NCBI GenBank assembly: GCA_018666055.1
Contig: JABJAS010000165.1
Coordinates: 1-7,619, forward strand
Source: Halieaceae bacterium
GTDB lineage: Bacteria; Pseudomonadota; Gammaproteobacteria; Pseudomonadales; Halieaceae
Direction: 5' to 3'
DNA length: 7,619 nt
How positions within the stretch are numbered: position 1 is the stretch's first letter; every line of letters starts with the position of its first letter. Positions 1 to 7,584 of this stretch are shown piece after piece. The translations under genes and the position numbers were made by a program. The notes beneath the pieces are model-generated. The model was not told the DNA's origin. It did no database searches and saw nothing but the letters and a program-made list of their open reading frames with translations.

Positions 1-1122
1 AGTGAAGGCGTCGCCTGTGCGGCCAAAATGTCCGTAAGCGGCAGTAGTACGATAGATGGGGCGTTTTAGATTCAGCATATTAATAAGGCCTTTGGGTCGC
101 AGATCAAAGTGCTCGCGGATCAGCGACTCGATCGCGTCGTCTGACACTGCGCCGGTACCAAAGGTGTTGACCGAGATAGAGGTGGGCTCTGCCACGCCGA
201 TGGCGTAAGAAACCTGCACTTCACAGCGGCGAGCAAGACCGGCCGCGACGATGTTCTTCGCCACATAACGACCTGCGTAAGCGGCGGAGCGATCCACCTT
301 AGAGGGGTCCTTACCTGAGAAAGCACCGCCACCATGCCGAGCCATGCCTCCATAGGTGTCGACAATGATCTTTCTTCCGGTTAGCCCACAGTCTCCTTGT
401 GGGCCCCCGATCACAAAATTACCAGTTGGGTTGATATGAAGCAGCGTATCGCTGTGCAGCCACTCCGCGGGTAAGGTCGATTCAATGATCTCCCTCCGAA
501 CTGCTTCACGAAGATCAGCCTGTGAGATGTCAGGATCATGCTGCGTGGAGAGGACTACCGCCTCGACGCGCTCGGGTTTGCCGTCTGCTGAGTAACGCAT
601 TGTAATCTGGCTCTTTGCGTCGGGTCGCAACCAAGGCAGGGCCCCCGACTTACGAAGCTCAGCTTGTTTCTCGACCAGCCGATGCGCATAGTGGATCGGT
701 GCTGGCATCAGTACCTCTGTCTCGTCCGAGGCGAACCCGAACATGAGCCCCTGGTCGCCGGCCCCTTGGCTGGCTTCATCTGCCTCGTGGGTACCCAGAG
801 CGATATCTGCCGACTGTTGTCCGATGGCATTAATGACTGCGCAGGTATTGCCATCGAAGCAGACCTCTGAGGAGTCAAAGCCAATGTCGAGGACCGTTTG
901 TCGAATCACCGCCTCGAGTTCTCCGGCGGTGACATTGGCCGCGGTAGTGACTTCGCCCGCGACGACGACCATCCCCGTTTTCACCAACGTCTCTACCGCG
1001 ACGCGTGCGTCGGGATCTTTGCTGAGGTAGGCGTCTAGAATGGCATCGGAAATTTGATCCGCCATTTTATCTGGGTGCCCTTCTGAGACCGACTCAGACG
1101 TAAAGAGAGAGTACTCACTCAT
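1..1122 (-). CDS. metK: S-adenosylmethionine synthetase (methionine adenosyltransferase), C-terminus cut by window edge
   Basis: MetK is the cytoplasmic enzyme that makes S-adenosylmethionine from methionine and ATP, releasing phosphate and diphosphate. Reading the minus strand from ATG at 1122 gives 374 uninterrupted codons to the window edge. The E. coli enzyme has 384 residues, so only roughly the last 10-20 are missing. Visible landmarks are the N-terminal [11 protein letters not shown] segment with its catalytic histidine (about residues 9-19), the GAGDQG signature (120-125), [11 protein letters not shown] (162-172), [17 protein letters not shown] (243-259), the phosphate-binding GGGAFSGKD signature (264-272) and [10 protein letters not shown] (306-315). 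An AGGAA ribosome-binding site lies 8 nt before the start (plus-strand 1131-1135). The gene follows the ArsR/methyltransferase regulator by 23 nt on the same strand, so the two probably share a transcript and the regulator is likely to control metK. Identification is secure. Confidence 0.97.
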   Translation of the reverse strand, partial: MSEYSLFTSESVSEGHPDKMADQISDAILDAYLSKDPDARVAVETLVKTGMVVVAGEVTTAANVTAGELEAVIRQTVLDIGFDSSEVCFDGNTCAVINAIGQQSADIALGTHEADEASQGAGDQGLMFGFASDETEVLMPAPIHYAHRLVEKQAELRKSGALPWLRPDAKSQITMRYSADGKPERVEAVVLSTQHDPDISQADLREAVRREIIESTLPAEWLHSDTLLHINPTGNFVIGGPQGDCGLTGRKIIVDTYGGMARHGGGAFSGKDPSKVDRSAAYAGRYVAKNIVAAGLARRCEVQVSYAIGVAEPTSISVNTFGTGAVSDDAIESLIREHFDLRPKGLINMLNLKRPIYRTTAAYGHFGRTGDAFT

Positions 1123-1145
1123 AATGTGTGTTCCTAACGTTGTGT

Positions 1146-2135
1146 TTAATGACGGATAAAGTGCTGTATTTGAATTTGAAAGCCGTTTCGTTGACCGAAG
1201 AAGAGCTCTGCGTTGTGTTCTAGGCCTGCCTCTGCGGCCCAGGTATGGAGTGCGTCGGGGTCGAGTCCGAGCCATAAGTCTCCGCAGTGTTCCCGTGCCC
1301 ATGCCTGATCGTGTGGGCAAAGTTCGCTCACAATAAGGTGCCCGCCGGCGGCCAACAGATGAGCGATCTCAGCGATGAGTCTTTTTGGATCAGGCACATG
1401 GTGAAGCACCATATTGACGATCGCAGCCGAAAAAGTGCCTGCATGATCTATCAGCGAGGCCGGTTCGCCGTAACAAAATTGGACATTGTCTAAAGCCCCG
1501 GCGTTTTGTTTCGCGGTATCGAGCATCTCTTCGGCGTTATCGAGCGCGACGACCGCTGCGCCTCGCTTTGATAACGCGGGGAGCAGACGACCGTCACCGG
1601 GGCCCACTTCGAGGAGGGTATTTCCAATAAAGTTTCCCGCTCTGTCGAGTAAGTGAAGCGTTGCGCGGCTGTAGTCTTCCCAAGATGCGATGGACTCCTG
1701 GTGATGTTTAAACTGTTCGCCATGCTCACGAAAAAAGGTCGCCGAGTGCGCCTCGCGCTGGCGTTGCACCCTTTGCAGGCCCAGCACCAGGTCATGCCCA
1801 AGGGGTTGCTGATCGATATCGTCGAACATGGTTTGCCGCAAACTTTTATGCGGGCCTTCCGGTAATTGTCGACGGTAGAACGTAGCGGTCCCTTCAGGCC
1901 GTCGGCTTAATAGGTTCACTTCCGCCAGAATTTTGAGGTGGTGGCTCAATGCGCTTTGGCGCATCGAAAACAGATCGCACAGCTCCGAAACGCTGAACGA
2001 TTCCGCTTTCAGCACCCGCAAGATACCCATCCTCAACGGGTGCCCGGCCGCACTGAACAGCGCGTGAAGCGGTTCAGGTGGGCGTTGGGTCCGATGGGAA
2101 GGACTGATCGGAACGACTGTCGAAGCAATAGCCAT
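1146..2135 (-). CDS. sahR: ArsR-family transcriptional regulator fused to a SAM-dependent methyltransferase-like domain (probable SahR)
   Basis: This 329-residue protein has two recognisable parts. Residues about 22-92 form an ArsR-type winged helix: [20 protein letters not shown] opens the domain, [14 protein letters not shown] (57-70) is the recognition-helix region and TATFYRR the wing. A helical linker (about 93-165) leads to a class I Rossmann methyltransferase domain with motif [10 protein letters not shown] (174-182), an acidic residue at the end of strand 2 (D199) and [10 protein letters not shown] (240-249). The cysteines (53, 221, 273, 284) do not form the usual ArsR/SmtB metal site, so a small-molecule effector is more likely. 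ArsR-type SahR regulators in Proteobacteria are known to respond to S-adenosylhomocysteine and control methionine/SAM-cycle genes. Position directly before metK supports that role, but assignment of this two-domain protein to SahR is inference. The ATG at 2135 is the only good start, yet no clear Shine-Dalgarno precedes it; the transcript may be leaderless or poorly initiated. Confidence 0.85.
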   Translation of the reverse strand: MAIASTVVPISPSHRTQRPPEPLHALFSAAGHPLRMGILRVLKAESFSVSELCDLFSMRQSALSHHLKILAEVNLLSRRPEGTATFYRRQLPEGPHKSLRQTMFDDIDQQPLGHDLVLGLQRVQRQREAHSATFFREHGEQFKHHQESIASWEDYSRATLHLLDRAGNFIGNTLLEVGPGDGRLLPALSKRGAAVVALDNAEEMLDTAKQNAGALDNVQFCYGEPASLIDHAGTFSAAIVNMVLHHVPDPKRLIAEIAHLLAAGGHLIVSELCPHDQAWAREHCGDLWLGLDPDALHTWAAEAGLEHNAELFFGQRNGFQIQIQHFIRH

Positions 2136-2152
2136 GGATAAAGGGTAACACT

Positions 2153-2201
2153 GCGCCGCCTGTTTATCTAAATATTTTGATGAATAGACGCTCGGCGGCG
2201 C
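2153..2201. repeat. GC-rich 8-bp inverted repeat bracketing the operator candidate
   Basis: GCGCCGCC at 2153-2160 is perfectly inverted as GGCGGCGC at 2194-2201, separated by 33 nt. The AT-rich palindrome at 2163-2184 lies inside the spacer, though the two symmetry centres differ by about 3.5 bp. The arms could pair in RNA from either strand, in a leader transcript of the regulator or in readthrough towards rpiA, or mark a second protein site. The repeat is seen directly; any function is inference, and GC-rich arms of this length can arise by chance. Confidence 0.5.
2163..2184. promoter_or_regulatory. Imperfect palindrome, probable operator for the ArsR/SahR-type regulator
   Basis: The 16-bp core ATCTAAATATTTTGAT (2166-2181) matches its reverse complement except at one symmetric pair. 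Extending to 2163-2184 gives 9 of 11 matching half-site positions. It sits 27 bp upstream of the regulator's ATG and about 90 bp upstream of the rpiA start, where a repressor would cover the regulator-metK promoter. The ATC(A/T)A...T(T/A)GAT form resembles, from memory, the ATCAA-N6-TTGAT style of SahR sites; I could not compare it with a motif matrix. Such regulators normally bind palindromes as dimers and control their own operon. Palindrome seen; function inferred. Confidence 0.6.
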
Positions 2202-2228
2202 GGGCCCCTACTTATGTGCTCTCGGGGC

Positions 2229-2234
2229 TATACT
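2229..2234 (+). promoter_or_regulatory. Candidate -10 element for rpiA
   Basis: TATACT matches the sigma-70 -10 consensus at five of six positions and lies 45 bp before the rpiA GTG, which would give a leader of roughly 30 nt containing the ribosome-binding site. No good -35 is found at 16-18 bp. Instead a GCCCC...GGGGC inverted repeat (2204-2208 / 2224-2228) occupies that stretch, so an activator or a weak promoter is possible. Transcription starting here would exclude the upstream in-frame ATG at 2214. Confidence 0.35.
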
Positions 2235-2273
2235 CCTTTGCCTGACAATACCAAGTTGCTAACGGGAGCACGT

Positions 2274-2957
2274 GTGGACCAACAAGCCTTAAAGGAACAA
2301 GTGGCCGAGGCAGCGCTTGAACGCGTTGCAGCGCGGCATAACGATCGACTGCTGTTGGGCATCGGCACGGGTACGACTGCTGAGTGCTTCATTCGCACCC
2401 TGCCGGCCATCCGCTCGCGCATCGAGGCAACCGTTGCCAGCTCAGAGCGCTCGGCTGCTTTGCTACGGGAGCTCGGACTGCCGGTGATGGACCTCAATAG
2501 CGTTGGGCCGCTAGATGTTTATGTCGACGGCGCAGATGAAGCCAATGCGCAGCTCGCGCTGATCAAGGGGGGTGGCGCGGCACTGACGAGAGAAAAGATT
2601 GTTGCGGCTGCATCAGAGGAGTTTATTTGTATCGCAGACGCGAGCAAGCGGGTCGGCGTGCTGGGAGTCTTCCCCCTTCCCGTTGAGGTGATTCCCATGG
2701 CGAGGAGTCATGTTGCGCGCGCATTGGCGCAGTTAGGTGGGCAACCAGTGTGGCGTGAAGAGACGATCACCGATAATGGCAATCTAATTTTAGACGTTCA
2801 CGGTTTGCATATTAGCGATCCCGTAGACACAGAAACCCGCATTAATCAGATGGCGGGTGTGGTGTGTAATGGGCTGTTTGCCAATCGGCCAGCAGATGTA
2901 TTGCTGTTAGGCACCTCAGCGGGCGTCGAAGTGGTGTCCGGTTCAGCGCTGTCCTAA
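2274..2957 (+). CDS. rpiA: Ribose-5-phosphate isomerase A
   Basis: RpiA interconverts ribose-5-phosphate and ribulose-5-phosphate in the pentose phosphate pathway and acts in the cytoplasm. The 227-residue product is close to the usual length (E. coli 219). Visible motifs are the phosphate-binding GIGTGTT loop (29-35), YVDGADE (83-89) with acidic residues D85 and D88, [12 protein letters not shown] (97-108) with K98 and E107 matching the E. coli catalytic K94 and E103, FICIADASK (117-125), [11 protein letters not shown] (133-143) and [12 protein letters not shown] (166-177). I chose the GTG at 2274 because GGGAG (2264-2268) precedes it by 5 nt and the protein then begins where RpiA family members begin. 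The in-frame ATG at 2214 would add 20 unrelated residues and has no ribosome-binding site. The gene diverges from the regulator-metK unit and is separated from tkt by 401 nt, so it may be transcribed on its own. Confidence 0.95.
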   Translation: MDQQALKEQVAEAALERVAARHNDRLLLGIGTGTTAECFIRTLPAIRSRIEATVASSERSAALLRELGLPVMDLNSVGPLDVYVDGADEANAQLALIKGGGAALTREKIVAAASEEFICIADASKRVGVLGVFPLPVEVIPMARSHVARALAQLGGQPVWREETITDNGNLILDVHGLHISDPVDTETRINQMAGVVCNGLFANRPADVLLLGTSAGVEVVSGSALS

Positions 2958-2981
2958 GATAGCTTGAGCCACGTTGAATGA

Positions 2982-3033
2982 CCTTCGAGACAGGCCCCGG
3001 ATCAGGCCATGAAGTGGAAAGGCCCTCGGAAGG
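2982..3033 (+). other. Bulged stem-loop downstream of rpiA
   Basis: CCTTC (2982-2986) pairs with GAAGG (3029-3033), GAG (2987-2989) with CTC (3025-3027), and GGCC (2993-2996) with GGCC (3021-3024). This gives 12 pairs with a one-base and a three-base bulge around a 24-nt loop. A second GGCC at 3005-3008 offers an alternative inner pairing. No U-tract follows, so it is not a standard intrinsic terminator. It could stabilise the rpiA 3' end or be part of a longer structured RNA. Only the pairing is seen. Confidence 0.4.
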
Positions 3034-3034
3034 G

Positions 3035-3062
3035 TTGATGCGCTTAGCAAGGCGAATATAGA
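3035..3062 (+). promoter_or_regulatory. Candidate sigma-70 promoter for the tkt-epd-pgk-fba operon
   Basis: TTGATG (3035-3040) and TATAGA (3057-3062) are separated by 16 bp, each matching four of six consensus positions. It starts immediately after the rpiA stem-loop. A transcript from here would have a leader of about 290 nt before tkt. Other promoters closer to tkt cannot be excluded. Confidence 0.3.
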
Positions 3063-3312
3063 CAACGCGCGCAGGTTTCGTCCTCTTCCCCTCACGGCGC
3101 CTCCTGTTGACAATAAGAGGTCCACGTACTTTGGCGTGCCCCTTTCGCGGTACCTGACTCGTTGGAGCTATTAGCGGCAGTGGCGCCCGAAGAGAGCTTA
3201 TTCATCTTGTTCCCCTCTTATTTATCCTATGGGACTCGGATTGCAGAGCCTGGATATCGGCGAGAGACACTGACTTTTGATGCGAGTTGATTAGCGATAT
3301 TTGCCCATCAGC

Positions 3313-3353
3313 CCGGCATCGCGGACAATACGGCTCGCCCTGCGATCCCGGAG
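3313..3353 (+). promoter_or_regulatory. Hairpin overlapping the tkt ribosome-binding site
   Basis: CCGG (3313-3316) and ATCGC (3318-3322) pair with GCGAT (3342-3346) and CCGG (3348-3351), with a single C-C mismatch between the two blocks; GG (3323-3324) may add two pairs with CC (3339-3340). The 3' arm covers much of the CGGAG ribosome-binding site at 3349-3353, which lies 5 nt before the tkt ATG. If it folds in RNA it would limit tkt initiation. Pairing is seen; control is inferred. Confidence 0.4.
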
Positions 3354-3358
3354 TTTTC

Positions 3359-5359
3359 ATGCCCGCTCAAATAGAATTGGCCAACGCTATCCGTGCCCTA
3401 GCGATGGATGCCGTACAGGCCGCCAACAGTGGTCACCCTGGTGCTCCGATGGGCATGGCAGATATTGCCGAGGTGCTGTGGAATAAAGTATTGCGCCATA
3501 ACCCGGCTAACCCACAGTGGCCCAATAGAGACCGCTTTGTTTTATCAAATGGCCATGGGTCCATGTTGATCTATTCGCTGCTCCATTTGACCGGTTATGA
3601 GTTGACAACTGACGACTTAAAAAACTTCCGACAGTTACACAGTAAAACGCCGGGACATCCTGAGTACGGTTACACCCCCGGTGTTGAAACGACAACGGGT
3701 CCACTTGGGCAGGGCCTGGCGAATGCGGTTGGCATGGCGATTGCTGAGAAAACGCTGGCGGCACAATTTAACCGAGAGGGGCATGGTGTGGTGGATCATC
3801 ACACTTGGGTTTTCTTGGGTGATGGCTGCCTGATGGAGGGGATTTCTCATGAGGCATGCTCTTTGGCGGGGACATTGGGCCTTGGCAAGCTGATTGCTGT
3901 TTACGACGACAACGGTATTTCAATTGATGGTGAGGTCGAAGGTTGGTTTACCGATGATACGCCGCAGCGTTTCGCGGCCTACGGCTGGCATGTGATTCCG
4001 ATTGTGGACGGCCACGATCCTGATGCGATCGAGGCGGCGTTTGTTGCTGCAAAGGCTGAGCATAATCGACCTACGCTGATTTGTTGCCAGACCGTTATTG
4101 GCAAAGGCAGTCCGAACAAGCAGGGCACCGAAGGTTGCCACGGAGCGCCACTGGGGGACGATGAAATAGCGCTCACACGCGAGGCGCTTGGCTGGCAGCA
4201 TCCACCTTTTGAGATTCCTGATGCGATTCGTGAAGCGTGGGACGGGAGAGCGAAGGGCGCATCGTTAGAGTCAGAATGGGGTGCGCAATTTGATGCATAC
4301 CGAGCCGCCCATTCGGATTTGGCGGATGAGCTCCTGCGACGTTTGACCGGCGCATTGCCGCGTGATTTTCCGCAACAAGCGGACGCCTATATCGATGAGT
4401 GCGTTGTTGCAGGTGCCGATATCGCTTCGCGCAAGGCGTCCCAGCAGGCTTTAAATGCATTGGGCCCCAATTTGCCTGAACTATTGGGCGGCTCAGCAGA
4501 TCTTGCCGGGTCGAACCTGACGCTCTGGTCGGGTGCATCGGGCATTTCGTCTGAGGACGCCAGCGGCAATTATCTGTATTACGGTGTGCGAGAATTTGCG
4601 ATGGCCGCCATTATGAATGGCGTTGCTTTGCATGGCGGCTTTATTCCTTACGGCGCGACCTTCCTGATCTTCATGGAATATGCGCGTAACGCTATTCGTA
4701 TGTCGGCGTTAATGGGCAAGCGTGTCATTTATGTTTTCACGCACGACTCAATTGGCCTTGGCGAGGACGGCCCCACTCACCAACCGGTAGAGCAGTTAAC
4801 GGCGCTGCGGGCGACGCCTAATCTGCATACCTGGCGGCCCTGTGACGCGGCTGAATCGGCGATTGCGTGGAAGCAGTCATTGATGCGGGAGTCAGGCCCC
4901 AGTGCATTGGTATTTTCCCGTCAGACATTGCCTGCTCAGGTTAAAACAGCAGAGCAGGTCGCCGGCGCACACCGCGGCGGTTACACATTGGTTGCCGAGC
5001 AAGGCCCATTAGACGCTGTGCTCATTGCGACCGGTTCAGAGGTGGGGTTAGCGGTCACGGCAGCTGAACAGCTGACGGCTGCCGGAAGGGGTGTCAGGGT
5101 GGTATCCATGCCTTGTGCGGCACTGTTCGATGCCCAGGAAGCGGGATACCGAGAAGCGGTTTTACCCAGTGAGGTGCTGGCGCGAGTGGCCGTCGAGGCT
5201 GGCCATACTGATGTTTGGTATAAGTACGTGGGGCTGGATGGCCGCGTTGTGGGCATGTCTACTTACGGTGAATCAGCTCCCGCTGCAGCGCTCTATCAGC
5301 ACTTTGGTTTGACCGTAGACAACGTGGTTGCTGCTGTCGAGGAAGTGATCCTCGATTGA
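3359..5359 (+). CDS. tkt: Transketolase
   Basis: Transketolase uses thiamine diphosphate and a divalent metal to move two-carbon ketol units between sugar phosphates in the non-oxidative pentose phosphate pathway, and it links fructose-6-phosphate with erythrose-4-phosphate. The 666-residue product (E. coli TktA 663) is full length. The N-terminal domain carries [18 protein letters not shown] (24-41), [18 protein letters not shown] (63-80), the TTTGPLGQG loop (111-119) and the GDG...N cofactor motif (GDG 154-156, N185). The middle domain has [12 protein letters not shown] (377-388), the catalytic glutamate in YYGVREFAM (E412) and the transketolase signature [15 protein letters not shown] (466-480). 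The C-terminal domain has ATGSEV (557-562). ATG 3359 was chosen because CGGAG precedes it by 5 nt and the product then aligns with the family N-terminus; an in-frame TTG at 3287 would add 24 unrelated residues. It is the first gene of a tight run with epd, pgk and fba. Confidence 0.97.
   Translation: MPAQIELANAIRALAMDAVQAANSGHPGAPMGMADIAEVLWNKVLRHNPANPQWPNRDRFVLSNGHGSMLIYSLLHLTGYELTTDDLKNFRQLHSKTPGHPEYGYTPGVETTTGPLGQGLANAVGMAIAEKTLAAQFNREGHGVVDHHTWVFLGDGCLMEGISHEACSLAGTLGLGKLIAVYDDNGISIDGEVEGWFTDDTPQRFAAYGWHVIPIVDGHDPDAIEAAFVAAKAEHNRPTLICCQTVIGKGSPNKQGTEGCHGAPLGDDEIALTREALGWQHPPFEIPDAIREAWDGRAKGASLESEWGAQFDAYRAAHSDLADELLRRLTGALPRDFPQQADAYIDECVVAGADIASRKASQQALNALGPNLPELLGGSADLAGSNLTLWSGASGISSEDASGNYLYYGVREFAMAAIMNGVALHGGFIPYGATFLIFMEYARNAIRMSALMGKRVIYVFTHDSIGLGEDGPTHQPVEQLTALRATPNLHTWRPCDAAESAIAWKQSLMRESGPSALVFSRQTLPAQVKTAEQVAGAHRGGYTLVAEQGPLDAVLIATGSEVGLAVTAAEQLTAAGRGVRVVSMPCAALFDAQEAGYREAVLPSEVLARVAVEAGHTDVWYKYVGLDGRVVGMSTYGESAPAAALYQHFGLTVDNVVAAVEEVILD
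5337..5355 (+). promoter_or_regulatory. Perfect 7-bp hairpin at the tkt-epd junction
   Basis: TCGAGGA (5337-5343) and TCCTCGA (5349-5355) are perfect inverted copies around a 5-nt loop. The 5' arm holds GAGGA, the only Shine-Dalgarno-like sequence before epd, and the hairpin ends next to the tkt stop codon (5357-5359). Ribosomes finishing tkt would open it, which fits translational coupling. The arms also encode the last residues of tkt, so coding constraint contributes. Pairing seen; role inferred. Confidence 0.45.
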
Positions 5360-5361
5360 CA

Positions 5362-6411
5362 ATGCGATTTGCTATCAACGGTTTTGGTCGAGTCGGTCGG
5401 ACCCTGCTAAGGGTGTACGCTTCCCGCGAGGACGCACGTGCGAGACTCACCCTTGCTGCCATCAATGAAATTGCTGATGCCGATACAGTGGTCCATCTCG
5501 CACGCTACGATTCCAACTATGGACGGTATCCGGGAGCGATCGCGCGAGCGGCATCATCTCTTGTCATCGATCAGTGCTCGGTACCTTTAAGCCACGTTGC
5601 CGAGGTCGCGCTGTTGCCTTGGCAGCAACACCAAATTGATCTGGTATTGGAGTGCACGGGCGCCTTTACCGACCGTATTACCGCTGAGCAACACTTGCAG
5701 GCGGGCGCTTCACGCGTACTGTTTTCGCAACCAGCGGAATCGGATGTCGATGAGACCATCGTGTACGGCGTGAATAGTGATTCGCTGTCGGCAGATATGA
5801 CGGTCGTGTCGGCCGCTTCTTGTACGACAAACGCGGTTGTTCCTGTCTTAGCGACGCTGAGTCGCGCGGTGGGTATTGAAGCCGCCACCATTACGACGAT
5901 TCATTCCCTAATGAATGATCAGCCCGTGCTGGATGCCTACCACCATACGGATTTGCGCAAAACGCGCGCTGCATCGCAATCCATCATTCCGGTTGATACC
6001 GGACTGGCAGTGGGTATTGAGCGGATACTGCCGGATTTGTCGGGCAAGCTATCGGCTCACGCGCTCCGAGTTCCCACCACTAAAGTCTCGGCAATTGAGC
6101 TGACAGTGGCGACGGATCGTGTTTGCACGAGTGAGGACGTTAATACAGCGCTGCGTGCCGCGGCAGAGGGTGCATTAGCGGGTGTGCTGGATTACTCGCT
6201 TGAGCCCTTGGCGTCTTGCGATTTTGTGGGCGAGGCCGCCTCTGCGATTGTGGATGCTAAACAAACACAGGTAGCGGCGGGACGGTTGGTCAAAATCTTG
6301 ATCTGGTTTGACAACGAGTGGGCGTATGCCAGCCGCATGATTGATGTGGCACTGGCTTGGCAGGCTAAAATCGCAGTATCACAGGGCGCCGCGCAAGGAG
6401 AGGCACCATGA
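5362..6411 (+). CDS. epd: D-erythrose-4-phosphate dehydrogenase (GAPDH superfamily)
   Basis: Epd oxidises erythrose-4-phosphate to 4-phosphoerythronate with NAD+, the entry step of the DXP-dependent pyridoxal phosphate pathway. The 349-residue protein has the NAD-binding [10 protein letters not shown] start (4-13), the acyl-binding SCTTN motif (153-157, catalytic C154), the active-site histidine in TTIHS (H181) and FDNEW near the C-terminus (316-320). The stretch after the histidine, with [23 protein letters not shown] (191-213), follows E. coli Epd rather than the GapA-type sequence, which is why I prefer Epd over glyceraldehyde-3-phosphate dehydrogenase. Some GAPDH activity is possible. The residue after SCTTN is alanine, where Epd and many GAPDHs have cysteine. 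The gene begins 2 nt after the tkt stop. A TTG at 5356 overlapping that stop (TTGA) would give an N-terminus [11 protein letters not shown], very like E. coli MTVRVAINGFG, and is a real alternative start, with GAGGA 12 nt upstream. Confidence 0.88.
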   Translation: MRFAINGFGRVGRTLLRVYASREDARARLTLAAINEIADADTVVHLARYDSNYGRYPGAIARAASSLVIDQCSVPLSHVAEVALLPWQQHQIDLVLECTGAFTDRITAEQHLQAGASRVLFSQPAESDVDETIVYGVNSDSLSADMTVVSAASCTTNAVVPVLATLSRAVGIEAATITTIHSLMNDQPVLDAYHHTDLRKTRAASQSIIPVDTGLAVGIERILPDLSGKLSAHALRVPTTKVSAIELTVATDRVCTSEDVNTALRAAAEGALAGVLDYSLEPLASCDFVGEAASAIVDAKQTQVAAGRLVKILIWFDNEWAYASRMIDVALAWQAKIAVSQGAAQGEAP

Positions 6412-7562
6412 AATTGATGACGGACCTTGAGCTTGCAGGACAGCGCGTGCTGATTCGGGAGGATCTTAATGTCCCACTTCGCGATGGCGCAATTACCAAT
6501 GATGCCCGGTTGAGAGCCGCTGTTCCTTCCATCTTAGCGGCGTTAGAGCAAGGTGCGGCGGTGATGTTGATGTCACATTTAGGGCGACCCCCTGAGGGAG
6601 AATGGCGAGAGGAAGGCTCGTTAGCACCTATCGCAACGCGCCTCGCCGAGTTGCTGGGGCGTGACGTTTTGCTGGCCAAAGAGTGGCGAACGGTAGCCCC
6701 TCTCCCTGGTGATGTTGTGTTGTTAGAGAACGTGCGGTTTAACCTTGGAGAAGCGGCAAACGAGGATAGCTTGGCAGCCACTTACGCCGCTTTGTGCGAC
6801 ATTTTTGTAATGGATGCTTTTGGAACTGCGCACCGAGCGCAAGCTTCTACTCATGGGGTAGCGAGGTATGCGCCAGTGGCCTGTGCGGGTCCACTACTCC
6901 ATGCTGAGTTGACCGCGTTAGAGCGTGCGCTCACCACCGCGCAACAACCCATGATGGCTGTTGTGGGAGGATCCAAGGTCTCCACCAAGCTAAACGTTTT
7001 GGGTCAGCTGGCAGCGCGCTGCGATAGCTTGATTGTGGGTGGGGGCATTGCCAATACGTTTTTGGCCGCTGCGGGTTACCCCGTTGGCCAATCGTTATGC
7101 GAATGGGATCTTTTAGATACCGCCCGCGAATTAATGGATCGGGTGGATATTCCATTACCCATAGACGTCATCGTTGCCCCAGGTATTGATGCGCCTCAAC
7201 ATGCTGAGATTAAGCTGGCAGCTGATGTGAAGGCTGACGATATGATTTTAGACGTGGGACCGAGTACGGCGGCAGAGATCGCAAGCCGCATTCACAGTGC
7301 GGCGACGGTGTTGTGGAATGGCCCGCTGGGTGTTTTTGAACAAGAGGCCTTTGCGGCGGGCACTCGTGTACTGGCGGATGCAATTGCAGAGAGCGAGAGT
7401 TTTTCATTGGCCGGCGGCGGCGACACGTTAGCCGCGATAGATCAATTTGGCGTCGCGGATAACATATCGTACATCTCGACAGGTGGCGGCGCATTTTTAG
7501 AATATGTCGAAGGCAAGACGTTACCAGTGGTGGCAGTGCTCAACGAACGCGCGCAAGACTAA
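6408..7562 (+). CDS. pgk: Phosphoglycerate kinase
   Basis: Pgk reversibly transfers phosphate from 1,3-bisphosphoglycerate to ADP in glycolysis, or the reverse in gluconeogenesis and carbon fixation. The 384-residue product (E. coli 387) is complete. The N-terminal substrate domain has the signature [11 protein letters not shown] (13-23), SHLGRP (56-61), LENVRF (106-111) and [14 protein letters not shown] (135-148), supplying the basic residues that hold the substrate. The C-terminal nucleotide domain has VGGSKVSTK (186-194), GGGIANTF (211-218), [10 protein letters not shown] (302-311), the GGGDT loop (336-340) and STGGGAFLE (357-365). AAGGAG (6395-6400) lies 7 nt before the ATG. The start codon overlaps the epd stop as ATGA (6408-6411), indicating translational coupling. 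The next gene, fba, begins 22 nt after the TAA. Confidence 0.97.
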   Translation: MKLMTDLELAGQRVLIREDLNVPLRDGAITNDARLRAAVPSILAALEQGAAVMLMSHLGRPPEGEWREEGSLAPIATRLAELLGRDVLLAKEWRTVAPLPGDVVLLENVRFNLGEAANEDSLAATYAALCDIFVMDAFGTAHRAQASTHGVARYAPVACAGPLLHAELTALERALTTAQQPMMAVVGGSKVSTKLNVLGQLAARCDSLIVGGGIANTFLAAAGYPVGQSLCEWDLLDTARELMDRVDIPLPIDVIVAPGIDAPQHAEIKLAADVKADDMILDVGPSTAAEIASRIHSAATVLWNGPLGVFEQEAFAAGTRVLADAIAESESFSLAGGGDTLAAIDQFGVADNISYISTGGGAFLEYVEGKTLPVVAVLNERAQD

Positions 7563-7584
7563 AAAGACCAATAGGAGAACAGAA

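Larger units (their letters stand above)
2958..3358 (+). other. 401-nt non-coding stretch between rpiA and tkt; probable 3' region of rpiA plus long tkt leader
   Basis: No open frame here looks like a gene on either strand, and I recognise no tRNA, known small RNA or riboswitch. It contains a bulged stem-loop soon after rpiA (2982-3033), a plausible promoter (3035-3062), a perfect but partnerless TTGACA at 3107-3112, a weak AAGAG/CTCTT pairing (3190-3194 / 3215-3219) before a T-rich patch, and a hairpin over the tkt ribosome-binding site (3313-3351). The length is unusual in a locus whose other same-strand gaps are 2-23 nt. Confidence 0.6.

Noticed and set aside
664..1030. Plus-strand open frames opposite metK
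   Set aside because: The minus strand encodes clear MetK throughout; these are reverse-complement shadows.
2136..2273. SAM or SAH riboswitch ahead of the regulator-metK unit
   Set aside because: The region from the palindrome to the regulator ATG is only about 30-60 nt and lacks the multi-helix layout of known SAM or SAH riboswitches; a protein operator explains it better.
2982..3040. Intrinsic terminator after rpiA
   Set aside because: A stem-loop exists but no U-tract follows; the next bases are GTTGATGCGC.
2943..3125. 60-residue open frame on the minus strand between rpiA and tkt
   Set aside because: Low-complexity, arginine/leucine/serine-rich product with no recognisable motif; it runs into the rpiA 3' end.
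3107..3135. Perfect TTGACA as a tkt promoter
   Set aside because: No acceptable -10 hexamer at 16-18 bp; the nearest TA-rich hexamer (TACTTT at 3127) leaves only a 14-bp spacer.
3287..3358. 24-codon N-terminal extension of tkt from an in-frame TTG
   Set aside because: The extra residues match nothing in transketolases, while CGGAG lies 5 nt before ATG 3359, where the family N-terminus begins.
3507..4569. Several antisense open frames of 60-121 residues across tkt
   Set aside because: They lie opposite highly conserved transketolase sequence and have no plausible protein character or ribosome-binding sites.
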